A stretch of DNA of 44,416 nt from Burkholderia dolosa (GTDB lineage Bacteria > Pseudomonadota > Gammaproteobacteria > Burkholderiales > Burkholderiaceae), in the NCBI RefSeq assembly GCF_902499135.1, contig NZ_CABVPR010000048.1, positions 1-44,416 on the forward strand. Direction: 5' to 3'. A program made the translations under genes and the position numbers. Below, one piece after another: positions 36,335 through 44,416 of the stretch. Every line of letters starts with the position of its first letter. The stretch's first letter is position 1. The notes below the pieces were generated by a model. It ran no database searches, had not been told where the DNA came from, and saw only the letters and a program-made list of their open reading frames with translations.

Positions 36335-37201
36335 ATGACGTTTCCATGCATCGCGGCCGCGCGCCGCTTCGATCCGGCCGCGCATCTGCGCTTCGAGATC
36401 GCCGGCCGGCAGGTCGGCTGGGTGCGCCGCCGCGACGTCGGCATGCTCGCGCGCTGGCCGGACGTGTTCGAGATCGACGCCGAGTGCGTCGTGCTGTCGC
36501 CGCGCTACGACACGGTCGACGCGCGCAGCATGGCGCTCGCGAGCGCGATCGGCGCGCTGGCCGCGGAAGGTGCGATTCCGGGCTGGCGCGACGAGATCTA
36601 TGCGATCCGCAACCGCTTCGACGATCCGCCGCTCGCGTATATCGAGCGCGCGGCGTCGCGCTTCTTCGGCACGCAGACTTATGCGGTGCACGTGAACGGC
36701 ATCGTAGAATATGCGGCTGCGCCGGCGGAATCGTCCGCCGCGGCCGCGCCGCAGCTGTGGCTCGGCCGCCGCAGCGCGACCAAGGCGACCGATCCCGGCA
36801 TGCTCGACAACGTCGTCGCCGGCGGCATCGGCTGGGGGCTCGGCGTGCGCGACACGCTCGCGAAGGAATGCTGGGAAGAAGCGGGCATTCCTGCGGCGCT
36901 CGCCGCGCGCGCGGTCGCGGGCCGCGCGGTACAGGTGCTCTGCTCGCTGCCCGAAGGCACGCAATCCGAACTGATCTTCGTGTACGACCTGCCGCTGCCG
37001 CGCGACTTCGCGCCGCACAACCAGGACGGCGAAGTCGCCGAACACCTGCTCGCGAGCGTGCCCGAAGTAATCGGCTGGCTGCGCGAAGGCCGCGCGACGA
37101 TGGACGCGAGCCTCGCGACGCTCGATACGCTGCTGCGCCATCGCTGGCTCGCGACGGCAGACGCTGCCGGCATCGATGCGCTGTTCGCGTCGCCCGCATG
37201 A
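36335..37201 (+). CDS. Nudix hydrolase with DUF4743 N-terminal domain
   Basis: 288 residues. An N-terminal DUF4743-like region (about 1-120; GWVRRRDVGMLARWPDVF, WRDEIYAIRN) precedes a Nudix domain with GGIGWGLGVRDTLAKECWEEAGI. The EE pair of the Nudix box is present, but the usual first Glu is Leu and REUxEE reads KECWEE. Relatives in yeast and plants are tied to clean-up of damaged thiamine diphosphate; whether that holds here is inference. It lies 5 bases after the LysE gene, so they are cotranscribed. Confidence 0.87.
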   Translation: MTFPCIAAARRFDPAAHLRFEIAGRQVGWVRRRDVGMLARWPDVFEIDAECVVLSPRYDTVDARSMALASAIGALAAEGAIPGWRDEIYAIRNRFDDPPLAYIERAASRFFGTQTYAVHVNGIVEYAAAPAESSAAAAPQLWLGRRSATKATDPGMLDNVVAGGIGWGLGVRDTLAKECWEEAGIPAALAARAVAGRAVQVLCSLPEGTQSELIFVYDLPLPRDFAPHNQDGEVAEHLLASVPEVIGWLREGRATMDASLATLDTLLRHRWLATADAAGIDALFASPA

Positions 37202-37268
37202 CGCGCGCGGCGGGCCGGCCGCCGATCCGGCCAATTTGACGAATTCCGAAACGAAGGGAGTAGCGGTC

Positions 37269-38153
37269 ATGTCGACCGATCACAGCTTTATTCTGAAACT
37301 GTCGTGCCCAGACCGGCACGGCATCGTTCACGCGGTCTCGGGCTTCCTGTTCGAGCGCAATCACAACATTCTGGATTCCGCGCAGTTCGGCGACAGCCGC
37401 ACCGGCGAATTCTTCATGCGCGTGCATTTCGAGCAGGACGGCAACGGCGCCGATGCCGCGTCGGCGCTCGACACGCTGCGGCGCGAATTCGCGCCGCTCG
37501 CCGAGCAGTTCGCGATGCGCTGGGAACTGCACGACGCGGCGGTGAAGCCGCGCGTCGTGATCATGGTGTCGAAGATCGGTCACTGCCTGAACGACCTGCT
37601 GTTCCGCTATCGCACCGGGCAGCTGCCGATCGAGATTCCGGCGATCGTGTCGAACCACAAGGATTTCTATCAGCTCGCCGCGAGCTACAACATTCCGTTC
37701 CATCACTTTCCGCTCGCGGGCGGTTCGTCCGATGCCGCGAAGGCCGCGCAGGAAGCACGCGTGCTCGAAGTGATCGACGAGCATCAGGCCGATCTCGTCG
37801 TGCTCGCGCGCTACATGCAGATCCTGTCGCCGAACCTGTGCGAGCAACTGGCCGGCCGCGCGATCAACATCCACCATTCGTTCCTGCCGAGCTTCAAGGG
37901 CGCGAAGCCTTATTACCAGGCCTTCGACCGCGGCGTGAAGCTGATCGGGGCGACCGCGCACTACGTGACGACCGATCTCGACGAAGGTCCGATCATCGAG
38001 CAGGAAGTGGAGCGCGTCGATCACAGCATGACGCCGGATCAGCTGACCGCGATCGGCCGCGACGTCGAATGCGTGACGCTCGCGCGCGCGGTGAAGTGGC
38101 ACGTCGAACACCGGATCGTGCTGAACGGAACGAAGACGGTCGTGTTCCGTTAA
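37269..38153 (+). CDS. purU: formyltetrahydrofolate deformylase
   Basis: 294 residues. It releases formate from 10-formyltetrahydrofolate, balancing one-carbon pools. An N-terminal ACT domain (ILKLSCPDRHGIVHAVSGFL, about 8-85) is the usual methionine/glycine sensor. The formyltransferase domain follows with VSNHKDF, HHFPL, INIHHSFLPSFKGAKPY and GATAHYVTTDLDEGPII. Ribosome site GAAGGGAG is upstream of the ATG at 37269. A strong terminator follows. Confidence 0.96.
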   Translation: MSTDHSFILKLSCPDRHGIVHAVSGFLFERNHNILDSAQFGDSRTGEFFMRVHFEQDGNGADAASALDTLRREFAPLAEQFAMRWELHDAAVKPRVVIMVSKIGHCLNDLLFRYRTGQLPIEIPAIVSNHKDFYQLAASYNIPFHHFPLAGGSSDAAKAAQEARVLEVIDEHQADLVVLARYMQILSPNLCEQLAGRAINIHHSFLPSFKGAKPYYQAFDRGVKLIGATAHYVTTDLDEGPIIEQEVERVDHSMTPDQLTAIGRDVECVTLARAVKWHVEHRIVLNGTKTVVFR

Positions 38154-38176
38154 ACCGATTCTGTGCTCCCCAACGA

Positions 38177-38212
38177 AAACGCCGCGCCCTTTGACCGGGG
38201 CGCGGCGTTTTT
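38177..38212. terminator. bidirectional terminator between purU and the AI-2E transporter gene
   Basis: AAACGCCGCGCCC (38177-38189) and GGGCGCGGCGTTT (38198-38210) form a perfect 13-bp stem with an 8-base loop. T-run on the forward strand (38208-38212) and A-run on the left arm allow use from both sides of these convergent genes. Confidence 0.9.
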
Positions 38213-38231
38213 CGTCGTGCGGCGTGCGGCG

Positions 38232-39314
38232 TCAGATCAGCCGCAGCAGATACAGCTCGCGCTTCAGATACGCATAGAAGATCGGCGCGGCGATCACGCC
38301 GGGCAGCCCGAACGCGGCTTCCATGATCAGCATCGCGAGCAGCAGCTCCCACGCGCGCGACTCGATCTGCCCGCCGATGATCTTTGCGTTCAGGAAGTAT
38401 TCGAGCTTGTGGATGATCACGAGGAACGCGAGCGACGCGATTGCCGTGCCCATGCTGACCGACAGCGATACGGCGACGATCAGCGTGTTCGAGATCAGGT
38501 TGCCGATCACCGGCAGCAGGCCGACGATGAACGTGACCAGCACGAGCGTTTTCGACAGCGGCAGCCGCTCGTGGAAGATCGGCAGCGCGACGAGCAGGTA
38601 GAGGCCGGTGAATGCCGCGTTGATCGCCGAAATCTTGATCTGCGCGAACACGATCCGGCGGAACGCGTCCGCGAAGCGCGACACGCGCGTGACGAGCGCG
38701 GTCGACAGTGGCCGGCGCACCTTGCCGTGCTCGACGCCGATCGCGATCATCGCGCCGATGATCATTCCGAACAGCACGTGGCCGAAGCCGCGTGCGACGC
38801 TCTTGCCGCTTTGCTGCAGCTGATCCATGTGCGAATGCATCAGCACGGCCGCCTTCGTCTTCATCTGCTCGACGTCGACCGGCAGCAGGTTCGCGATCCA
38901 CGCCGGCGTGCGTGCGCGCGTCTGCTCGACGATCTGCATCAGCTGGCCGAGCAGCGTCTGCAGGTTCGGCACCGTGTGCTCGAAATGCTCGATGATGCCG
39001 ATCGTCAAACCGGTGAGCGCGCCGACGATCGCGACCGACAGCAGCACGACCGCGACCCAGCGCGCGCGCATGCTGGTCGTGTGGCGTTCGATCACCGGCG
39101 CGATCGTGTGGATCAGCTGATAGACGAGCAGGCCGGCCAGCAACCCGCCGAGCAGCTTCAGCTCGAGGACGAGCCACATCATCAAGATCGCGAACAGATA
39201 GCTGCCGATCTCGAGCGCCGACAGCTTCGGCAGGCTCAAGTCGCTCGTCAGCCGCACGCTGCGCAGGTGCGGCTCGCGGCTTTGCGCGTCGCGCGACTCT
39301 TGTTGCTTCTCCAT
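38232..39314 (-). CDS. AI-2E family transporter (PerM/TqsA type membrane protein)
   Basis: 360 residues. About eight membrane helices with a soluble segment in the middle (about 110-175), the usual layout of the family. FIVGLLPVIGNLISNTLI and the C-terminal FGLPGVIAAPIFYAYLKREL are typical. Members include an autoinducer-2 exporter, Na+/H+ antiporters and proteins of unknown role, so no substrate is assigned. ATG at 39314 is chosen for AGGA 8 bases upstream; an ATG nine codons earlier has no ribosome site. Confidence 0.9.
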   Translation of the reverse strand: MEKQQESRDAQSREPHLRSVRLTSDLSLPKLSALEIGSYLFAILMMWLVLELKLLGGLLAGLLVYQLIHTIAPVIERHTTSMRARWVAVVLLSVAIVGALTGLTIGIIEHFEHTVPNLQTLLGQLMQIVEQTRARTPAWIANLLPVDVEQMKTKAAVLMHSHMDQLQQSGKSVARGFGHVLFGMIIGAMIAIGVEHGKVRRPLSTALVTRVSRFADAFRRIVFAQIKISAINAAFTGLYLLVALPIFHERLPLSKTLVLVTFIVGLLPVIGNLISNTLIVAVSLSVSMGTAIASLAFLVIIHKLEYFLNAKIIGGQIESRAWELLLAMLIMEAAFGLPGVIAAPIFYAYLKRELYLLRLI

Positions 39315-39419
39315 CGTGGATTCCTGTCGTTCGGGGGGCATGTCGCGCGGTGGGCGGCACGGCGGCGTTCGCCCGACGTCGCACTGGATTGGTGCGGACG
39401 GCGAACCTTACGACCGTAA

Positions 39420-39425
39420 AGTATA
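39420..39425 (-). promoter_or_regulatory. possible -10 box of the AI-2E transporter gene
   Basis: TATACT on the reverse strand, about 105 bases before the start codon at 39314, in a locally AT-rich patch next to the palindrome CCATTATGG (39430-39438). There is no clear -35. Confidence 0.35.
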
Positions 39426-39537
39426 GCTGCCATTATGGCGCGCAAACCGGCCGTTCGGCGCGTGGTGTAAACGCAGAAAGGGAAAACGAGGGGGACGGGC
39501 GGCGCGCGGCCGGGCGACCGCGCGCGGGGACGGCGCG

Positions 39538-42423
39538 TCAGCCGGCCGCGACCTTGCGGGCCGGGCGCTTGAGCAGCGGCGCGAGGTATTTGCCGGTGAA
39601 GCTCGCCTTGGTTTTCGCGACCTGCTCGGGCGTGCCCTGCGCGATGATCTGGCCGCCGCCGGCGCCGCCTTCGGGGCCGAGGTCGATCACCCAGTCGGCC
39701 GTCTTGATCACATCGAGGTTGTGCTCGATGATCACGACCGTGTTGCCCTGGTCGCGCAGCCGGTGGATCACTTCGAGCAGCAGCGCGATGTCGTGGAAGT
39801 GCAGGCCGGTGGTCGGCTCGTCGAGGATGTACAGCGTGCGGCCCGTGTCGCGCTTCGACAGCTCGAGCGACAGCTTCACGCGCTGCGCCTCGCCGCCCGA
39901 CAGCGTGGTCGCCGACTGGCCGAGGCGGATGTAGCCGAGCCCGACGTCGAGCAGCGTCTTCAGCTTGCGCGCGATGACGGGCACCGCGCTGAAGAATTCG
40001 TACGCCTGCTCGACGGTCATGTCGAGCACTTCGCTGACGTTCTTGCCCTTGTACAGCACTTCGAGCGTTTCGCGGTTGTAGCGCTTGCCGTGGCACACGT
40101 CGCACGGCACGTAGACGTCCGGCAGGAAGTGCATCTCGACTTTCAGCACGCCGTCGCCCTGGCATGCTTCGCAGCGGCCGCCCTTCACGTTGAACGAGAA
40201 GCGGCCGGGATCGTAGCCGCGCTCCTTCGCGGTCGGCACGCCGGCGAACAGCTCGCGGATCGGCGTGAACAGGCCCGTGTAGGTGGCCGGATTCGAGCGC
40301 GGCGTGCGGCCGATCGGCGACTGGTCGACGTTGATCACCTTGTCGAAATGCTCGAGCCCCTCGATCGCCTCGTGCGCGGCCGGCTCGGCCGACGAGCCGT
40401 ACAGATGGCGCGCGACCGCGTGATACAGCGTGTCGTTGATCAGCGTCGACTTGCCGGAGCCCGACACGCCGGTGATGCAGGTCAGCAGGCCGACCGGCAG
40501 TTCGAGATCGACGTGCTTCAGGTTGTTGCCGTGCGCGTCGACGATGCGCAGCATCCGCTCGGGATCGGGCGCGATCCGCTCGTCCGGATACTCGATCGTG
40601 CGCTTGCCGACCAGATACTGGCCCGTCAGCGATTGCGGATTCGCCTGCACCTGCTTCGGCGTGCCTTCGGCCACGACCACGCCGCCGTGCTCGCCGGCGC
40701 CCGGCCCCATGTCGACGACGTAGTCGGCCGTGCGGATCATGTCCTCGTCGTGCTCGACGACGATCACCGAGTTGCCGAGGTCGCGCAGATGCTTCAGCGT
40801 CGCGATCAGCCGGTCGTTGTCGCGCTGGTGCAGGCCGATCGACGGCTCGTCGAGCACGTACATCACGCCGGTCAGGCCCGAGCCGATCTGCGACGCGAGC
40901 CGGATGCGCTGCGCCTCGCCGCCCGACAGCGTCTCGGCGCTGCGCTCGAGCGACAGGTAGTCGAGGCCGACGTTGTTCAGGAACGTCAGGCGCGCGACGA
41001 TTTCCTTGATCACCTTGTCGGCGATCTCGCGCTTCGCGCCGTCGAGCGTCAGGCCGTCGAAGTAGCCGAGCGCGTCGCGCAGCGGCCAGCTGCTGATTTC
41101 GTAGATGCCGCGCGCGTGGTCGCCGGCGCCGATCCGCACGTAGCGCGCTTCGCGGCGCAGGCGCGTGCCGTCGCACGACGGGCACGGCTGGTTGTTCTGA
41201 TATTTCGCGAGTTCCTCGCGCACCGCGACCGAGTCGGTCTCGCGGTAGCGCCGCTCGAGGTTCGGGATGATCCCTTCGAACACGTGCTCGCGGATCGTCG
41301 TGCGGCCGCGCTCGTTGATGTACGAGAACGGAATGGTCTGCTTGCCGGAGCCGAACAGCAGCACCTTGCGGATCTTCTCGGGCAGATCCTCGAACGCGGT
41401 GTCGATGTCGAAGTCGTAGAACGCCGCGAGGCTCTGCAGCATCTGGAAGTAGAACTGGTTGCGGCGGTCCCAGCCTTTGACGGCGCCGGCGGCGAGCGAC
41501 AGCGACGGATGTGCGACGACGCGCTTCGGATCGAAGAACGTGATCTGGCCGAGCCCGTCGCATTCCGGGCATGCGCCCATCGGATTGTTGAACGAGAACA
41601 GGCGCGGCTCGAGTTCCTGCAGCGAATACGAGCAGATCGGGCACGCGAACTTCGAGCTGAACAGGTGTTCGCGGTCCGTATCCATCTCGAGCGCGATCGC
41701 GCGGCCGTCCGCGAGGCGCAGCGCCGTTTCGAACGATTCGGCGAGACGCTGCTTCATGTCCGCGCGCACCTTCAGACGATCGACGACGACGTCGATCGTG
41801 TGCTTGTCGTTCTTTTTCAGCTTCGGCAGCGAGTCGACTTCGTAGATCTTCGCGACGCCTTCGTTCGCGGTGCCGCCGCCGGAGCGCACGCGAAAGCGCA
41901 CGAAGCCCTGCGCCTGCATGTCCTCGAACAGCTCCGCGTGCTCGCCCTTGCGGTTCGCGACGACCGGCGCGAGGATCATCAGCTTGGTGTCCTCCGGCAG
42001 CGCGAGCGCGGCATCGACCATCTGCGACACGCTTTGCGCTTCGAGCGGGATGTCGTGATCGGGACAGTACGGCGTGCCGACACGTGCGTACAAAAGTCGC
42101 AGGTAGTCGTGGATTTCCGTGACCGTGCCGACGGTCGAACGCGGGTTGTGGGACGTCGCCTTCTGCTCGATCGAAATCGCGGGCGACAGGCCCTCGATCA
42201 GGTCGACGTCCGGTTTCTCCATCAGCTGCAGGAACTGGCGCGCATACGCGGACAGGCTCTCGACGTAGCGGCGCTGCCCCTCCGCATAAAGGGTGTCGAA
42301 CGCGAGCGACGACTTGCCCGATCCGGACAACCCGGTAATCACGATCAGCTTGTGGCGCGGCAGGTCGAGATTGACGTTTTTCAGGTTGTGGGTACGTGCC
42401 CCACGGATACGGATCTGTTCCAT
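39538..42423 (-). CDS. uvrA: excinuclease ABC subunit A
   Basis: 961 residues. UvrA finds DNA damage and loads UvrB in nucleotide excision repair. Two ABC modules: Walker [13 protein letters not shown] (31-42) and [12 protein letters not shown], each with LSGGEAQR. Zinc modules [12 protein letters not shown]...CPECDG and CEACQGDG...CDVC are intact. Start is [13 protein letters not shown] at 42423; the open frame runs on to 42900 without family features. Reverse-strand TATAGT at 42458-42463 is a possible -10. I saw no CTGT-N8-ACAG LexA site upstream. Confidence 0.97.
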   Translation of the reverse strand: MEQIRIRGARTHNLKNVNLDLPRHKLIVITGLSGSGKSSLAFDTLYAEGQRRYVESLSAYARQFLQLMEKPDVDLIEGLSPAISIEQKATSHNPRSTVGTVTEIHDYLRLLYARVGTPYCPDHDIPLEAQSVSQMVDAALALPEDTKLMILAPVVANRKGEHAELFEDMQAQGFVRFRVRSGGGTANEGVAKIYEVDSLPKLKKNDKHTIDVVVDRLKVRADMKQRLAESFETALRLADGRAIALEMDTDREHLFSSKFACPICSYSLQELEPRLFSFNNPMGACPECDGLGQITFFDPKRVVAHPSLSLAAGAVKGWDRRNQFYFQMLQSLAAFYDFDIDTAFEDLPEKIRKVLLFGSGKQTIPFSYINERGRTTIREHVFEGIIPNLERRYRETDSVAVREELAKYQNNQPCPSCDGTRLRREARYVRIGAGDHARGIYEISSWPLRDALGYFDGLTLDGAKREIADKVIKEIVARLTFLNNVGLDYLSLERSAETLSGGEAQRIRLASQIGSGLTGVMYVLDEPSIGLHQRDNDRLIATLKHLRDLGNSVIVVEHDEDMIRTADYVVDMGPGAGEHGGVVVAEGTPKQVQANPQSLTGQYLVGKRTIEYPDERIAPDPERMLRIVDAHGNNLKHVDLELPVGLLTCITGVSGSGKSTLINDTLYHAVARHLYGSSAEPAAHEAIEGLEHFDKVINVDQSPIGRTPRSNPATYTGLFTPIRELFAGVPTAKERGYDPGRFSFNVKGGRCEACQGDGVLKVEMHFLPDVYVPCDVCHGKRYNRETLEVLYKGKNVSEVLDMTVEQAYEFFSAVPVIARKLKTLLDVGLGYIRLGQSATTLSGGEAQRVKLSLELSKRDTGRTLYILDEPTTGLHFHDIALLLEVIHRLRDQGNTVVIIEHNLDVIKTADWVIDLGPEGGAGGGQIIAQGTPEQVAKTKASFTGKYLAPLLKRPARKVAAG

Positions 42424-42685
42424 GAACCTGGCGAAAATGGAGGGGACCAAACCTGCTACTATAACGGCTTTTCGAGACCGTCGTCGGGGGCCCCGAGCCT
42501 TTGCAGCAGCTGGCAGCAAGGCGGCGCCTGCGCCGGGAAAAGCGGCCGCGCCGCACGGTTTCGGGCAGCCCGGCAGGCCGTCTGCAGCGCGCCGCGGCGA
42601 CGCCTGCGAGGTCCCGCGCCGGCGGCACTGATCTTCCGCCGCCCGCCGCCGGGCGGACATTCCGATCATTCGAAATTCATTCCCG

Positions 42686-43873
42686 ATGTCCAATCCGTCC
42701 GCCACGTCTTCCCGCATGAGTGCGCCCGAACTGCGGGCGACCACGTCGCTCGCGGCGATCTTCGCGCTGCGCATGCTCGGCCTGTTCATGATCATGCCGG
42801 TGTTCTCCGTGTACGCGAAAACCATTCCGGGCGGCGAGAACGTGCTGCTCGTCGGCATCGCGCTCGGCGCGTACGGCGTCACGCAGTCGCTGCTGTACAT
42901 CTTCTACGGATGGGCGTCGGACCGATTCGGCCGCAAGCCGGTGATCGCGACGGGCCTGCTGATCTTCGCGCTCGGCAGCTTCGTCGCCGCGTTCGCGCAC
43001 GACATCACGTGGATCATCGTCGGCCGCGTGATTCAGGGGATGGGCGCCGTGTCGTCCGCGGTGCTCGCGTTCATCGCGGATCTGACGTCCGAGCAGAACC
43101 GCACGAAGGCGATGGCGATGGTCGGCGGTTCGATCGGCGTGTCGTTCGCGGTCGCGATCGTCGGTGCGCCGATCGTGTTCCACTGGGTCGGGATGAGCGG
43201 GCTGTTCGCGATCGTCGGCGTGCTGTCGGTTCTCGCGATCGGCGTCGTGCTGTGGGTCGTGCCCGACGCCGCGAAGCCCGTGCACGTGCCCGCGCCGTTC
43301 GCCGAAGTGCTGCACAACGCCGAACTGCTGCGGCTGAACTTCGGCGTGCTCGTGCTGCACGCGACGCAGACGGCGCTGTTTCTCGTCGTGCCGCGCCTGC
43401 TCGTCGACGGCGGGCTGCCGGTCGCGTCGCACTGGAAGGTGTACCTGCCGGTGATGGGGCTCGCGTTCGTGATGATGGTGCCGGCCATCATCGTCGCGGA
43501 AAAACGGGGCAAGATGAAGCCGGTGCTGCTCGGCGGCATTCTCGCTATCCTGATCGGCCAATTGCTGCTCGGCAGCGCGCCGCATACCATCCTGATTGTG
43601 GCGGCGATCCTGTTCGTATACTTCCTCGGGTTCAACATTCTGGAAGCGTCGCAGCCGTCGCTCGTGTCGAAGCTCGCGCCCGGCTCGCGCAAGGGCGCGG
43701 CCACCGGTGTCTACAACACCACGCAGTCGATCGGTCTCGCGCTCGGCGGCGTCGTGGGCGGTTGGCTGCTGAAGCACGGCGGCGCGAACACGGTCTTCTT
43801 TGCGTGCTCGGGGCTCGTTGCCGCGTGGCTTATAATCGCGGCCAGCATGAAAGCGCCGCCGCGCAAGGCCTGA
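42686..43873 (+). CDS. MFS transporter (YajR-like)
   Basis: 395 residues with 12 predicted membrane helices. The MFS loop motif [13 protein letters not shown] lies between helices 2 and 3, and the motif-B-like [19 protein letters not shown] follows. It resembles E. coli YajR in the membrane part but ends (KAPPRKA) without the C-terminal ferredoxin-like domain. The substrate is unknown. It diverges from uvrA and is followed by ssb after 101 bases, an order kept in many betaproteobacteria. Confidence 0.9.
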   Translation: MSNPSATSSRMSAPELRATTSLAAIFALRMLGLFMIMPVFSVYAKTIPGGENVLLVGIALGAYGVTQSLLYIFYGWASDRFGRKPVIATGLLIFALGSFVAAFAHDITWIIVGRVIQGMGAVSSAVLAFIADLTSEQNRTKAMAMVGGSIGVSFAVAIVGAPIVFHWVGMSGLFAIVGVLSVLAIGVVLWVVPDAAKPVHVPAPFAEVLHNAELLRLNFGVLVLHATQTALFLVVPRLLVDGGLPVASHWKVYLPVMGLAFVMMVPAIIVAEKRGKMKPVLLGGILAILIGQLLLGSAPHTILIVAAILFVYFLGFNILEASQPSLVSKLAPGSRKGAATGVYNTTQSIGLALGGVVGGWLLKHGGANTVFFACSGLVAAWLIIAASMKAPPRKA

Positions 43874-43974
43874 TCTTTTTTCGGACAAGCCCCGGCCGCG
43901 TTTGCCGGGTTGCCCGGCGGGCCGATCCGGCACGATTCGCCATCGGCCCGGCATCGAATTTACTGGAGAAACAC

Positions 43975-44416
43975 ATGGCATCCGTCAACAAGGTCATCCT
44001 CGTCGGCAATCTCGGCGCCGATCCTGAAGTCCGTTACCTGCCGAGCGGCGATGCGGTTGCGAACATCCGTCTCGCGACGACCGACCGCTACAAGGACAAG
44101 GCGAGCGGCGAGTTCAAGGAAATGACCGAGTGGCATCGCGTCGCGTTCTTCGGCCGTCTGGCGGAAATCGTCAGCGAGTATCTGAAGAAGGGTTCGTCGG
44201 TGTACATCGAAGGCCGGATCCGCACGCGCAAGTGGCAAGGCCAGGACGGTCAGGATCGCTATTCGACCGAAATCGTCGCCGACCAGATGCAGATGCTCGG
44301 CGGCCGCGGCGGTTCGGGCGGCAGTGGCGGCGGTGACGAGGGCGGTTATGGCGGCGGCTACGGTGGTGGCGGCCGCGGCGAGCAGGCCGAACGCGGCGGC
44401 GCGGCGCGCAGTGCGG
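43975..44416 (+). CDS. ssb: single-stranded DNA-binding protein (3' end outside window)
   Basis: First 147 residues. SSB protects single-stranded DNA in replication, recombination and repair. The OB fold is complete: [41 protein letters not shown] and [16 protein letters not shown]. From about residue 113 a Gly-rich linker begins. The acidic C-terminal tip that binds partner proteins lies beyond the edge. Ribosome site GGAGAA precedes the ATG. Confidence 0.97.
   Translation, partial: MASVNKVILVGNLGADPEVRYLPSGDAVANIRLATTDRYKDKASGEFKEMTEWHRVAFFGRLAEIVSEYLKKGSSVYIEGRIRTRKWQGQDGQDRYSTEIVADQMQMLGGRGGSGGSGGGDEGGYGGGYGGGGRGEQAERGGAARSA

Noticed and set aside
39503-39524. Intrinsic terminator after uvrA
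   Set aside because: CGCGCGG/CCGCGCG can pair, but the only T-run (four T) is more than ten bases away from the stem.
39248-42628. A reverse-strand frame of over 1100 codons overlapping uvrA
   Set aside because: It reads in a different frame from uvrA over the same bases, is Arg-rich with no motif, and is explained by codon bias of uvrA.
42424-42685. LexA/SOS box for uvrA and the divergent MFS gene
   Set aside because: I read the whole gap and found no CTGT-N8-ACAG or close variant.

Overview
The window is very GC-rich DNA with almost no spare sequence. Gene content and order point to the main chromosome of a betaproteobacterium, most probably Burkholderia: cydPABX, rpoH, lolB-ispE-tRNA-Gln-prs-rplY-pth, kdsD-kdsC-lptCAB-rpoN-hpf-ptsN-hprK-rapZ, uvrA and ssb. 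This is core backbone. I see no insertion sequence, prophage, integrase, CRISPR array or toxin-antitoxin pair. 46 protein genes (two cut by the window edges, one a short leader peptide) and one tRNA are supported.

Layout. 1-821 is the start of a beta-N-acetylhexosaminidase gene. 1411-4595 is the cytochrome bd oxidase operon cydP-cydA-cydB-cydX, closed by a terminator. 4972-5907 is rpoH, with a perfect CIRCE operator upstream. 6265-7262 holds a PagL-type lipid A deacylase gene and an NTF2-like protein gene. 7393-9344 is leuA behind a leader peptide rich in CTA leucine codons. 9405-14236 holds ybiB, maiA, ftsY, rsmD, coaD and a YfhL-type ferredoxin gene. 14316-19663 is a reverse-strand translation, nucleotide and isoprenoid block: lolB, ispE, tRNA-Gln, prs, rplY, pth and hisC. 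19663-23550 has a TPR protein gene divergent from the base-excision-repair pair mutM-mutY. 23678-32892 is a long reverse-strand block. It covers KDO synthesis and LPS export (kdsD, kdsC, lptC, lptA, lptB), sigma-54, ribosome hibernation, the nitrogen PTS, HprK, RapZ and a LON-domain protein. 33017-38153 is a forward run: a Kef-type antiporter, apt, a LysE exporter, a Nudix hydrolase and purU. 38232-44416 holds an AI-2E family transporter, uvrA, an MFS transporter and the start of ssb.

No gene looks like a new system. The interest is in control regions. The best is the leuA leader: a 24-codon peptide with four CTA leucine codons among its last ten sense codons, a TTGACA -35 box placed so that transcription would begin almost at its ATG, mutually exclusive hairpins, and a C-rich, G-poor stretch instead of an intrinsic terminator. 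Others are CIRCE upstream of rpoH, a perfect FNR/Anr-type palindrome on the cydP start codon, an apparently leaderless kdsD promoter, a terminator hairpin abutting the apt ribosome binding site, repeated TGGTAT boxes over a promoter upstream of the hexosaminidase gene, and a fall in GC to about 50% in the 3' half of ispE beside tRNA-Gln.

All product calls come from reading the translated sequence and recognising families. Promoters, operators and hairpins were found by eye and are inferences. No searches or folding programs were run.
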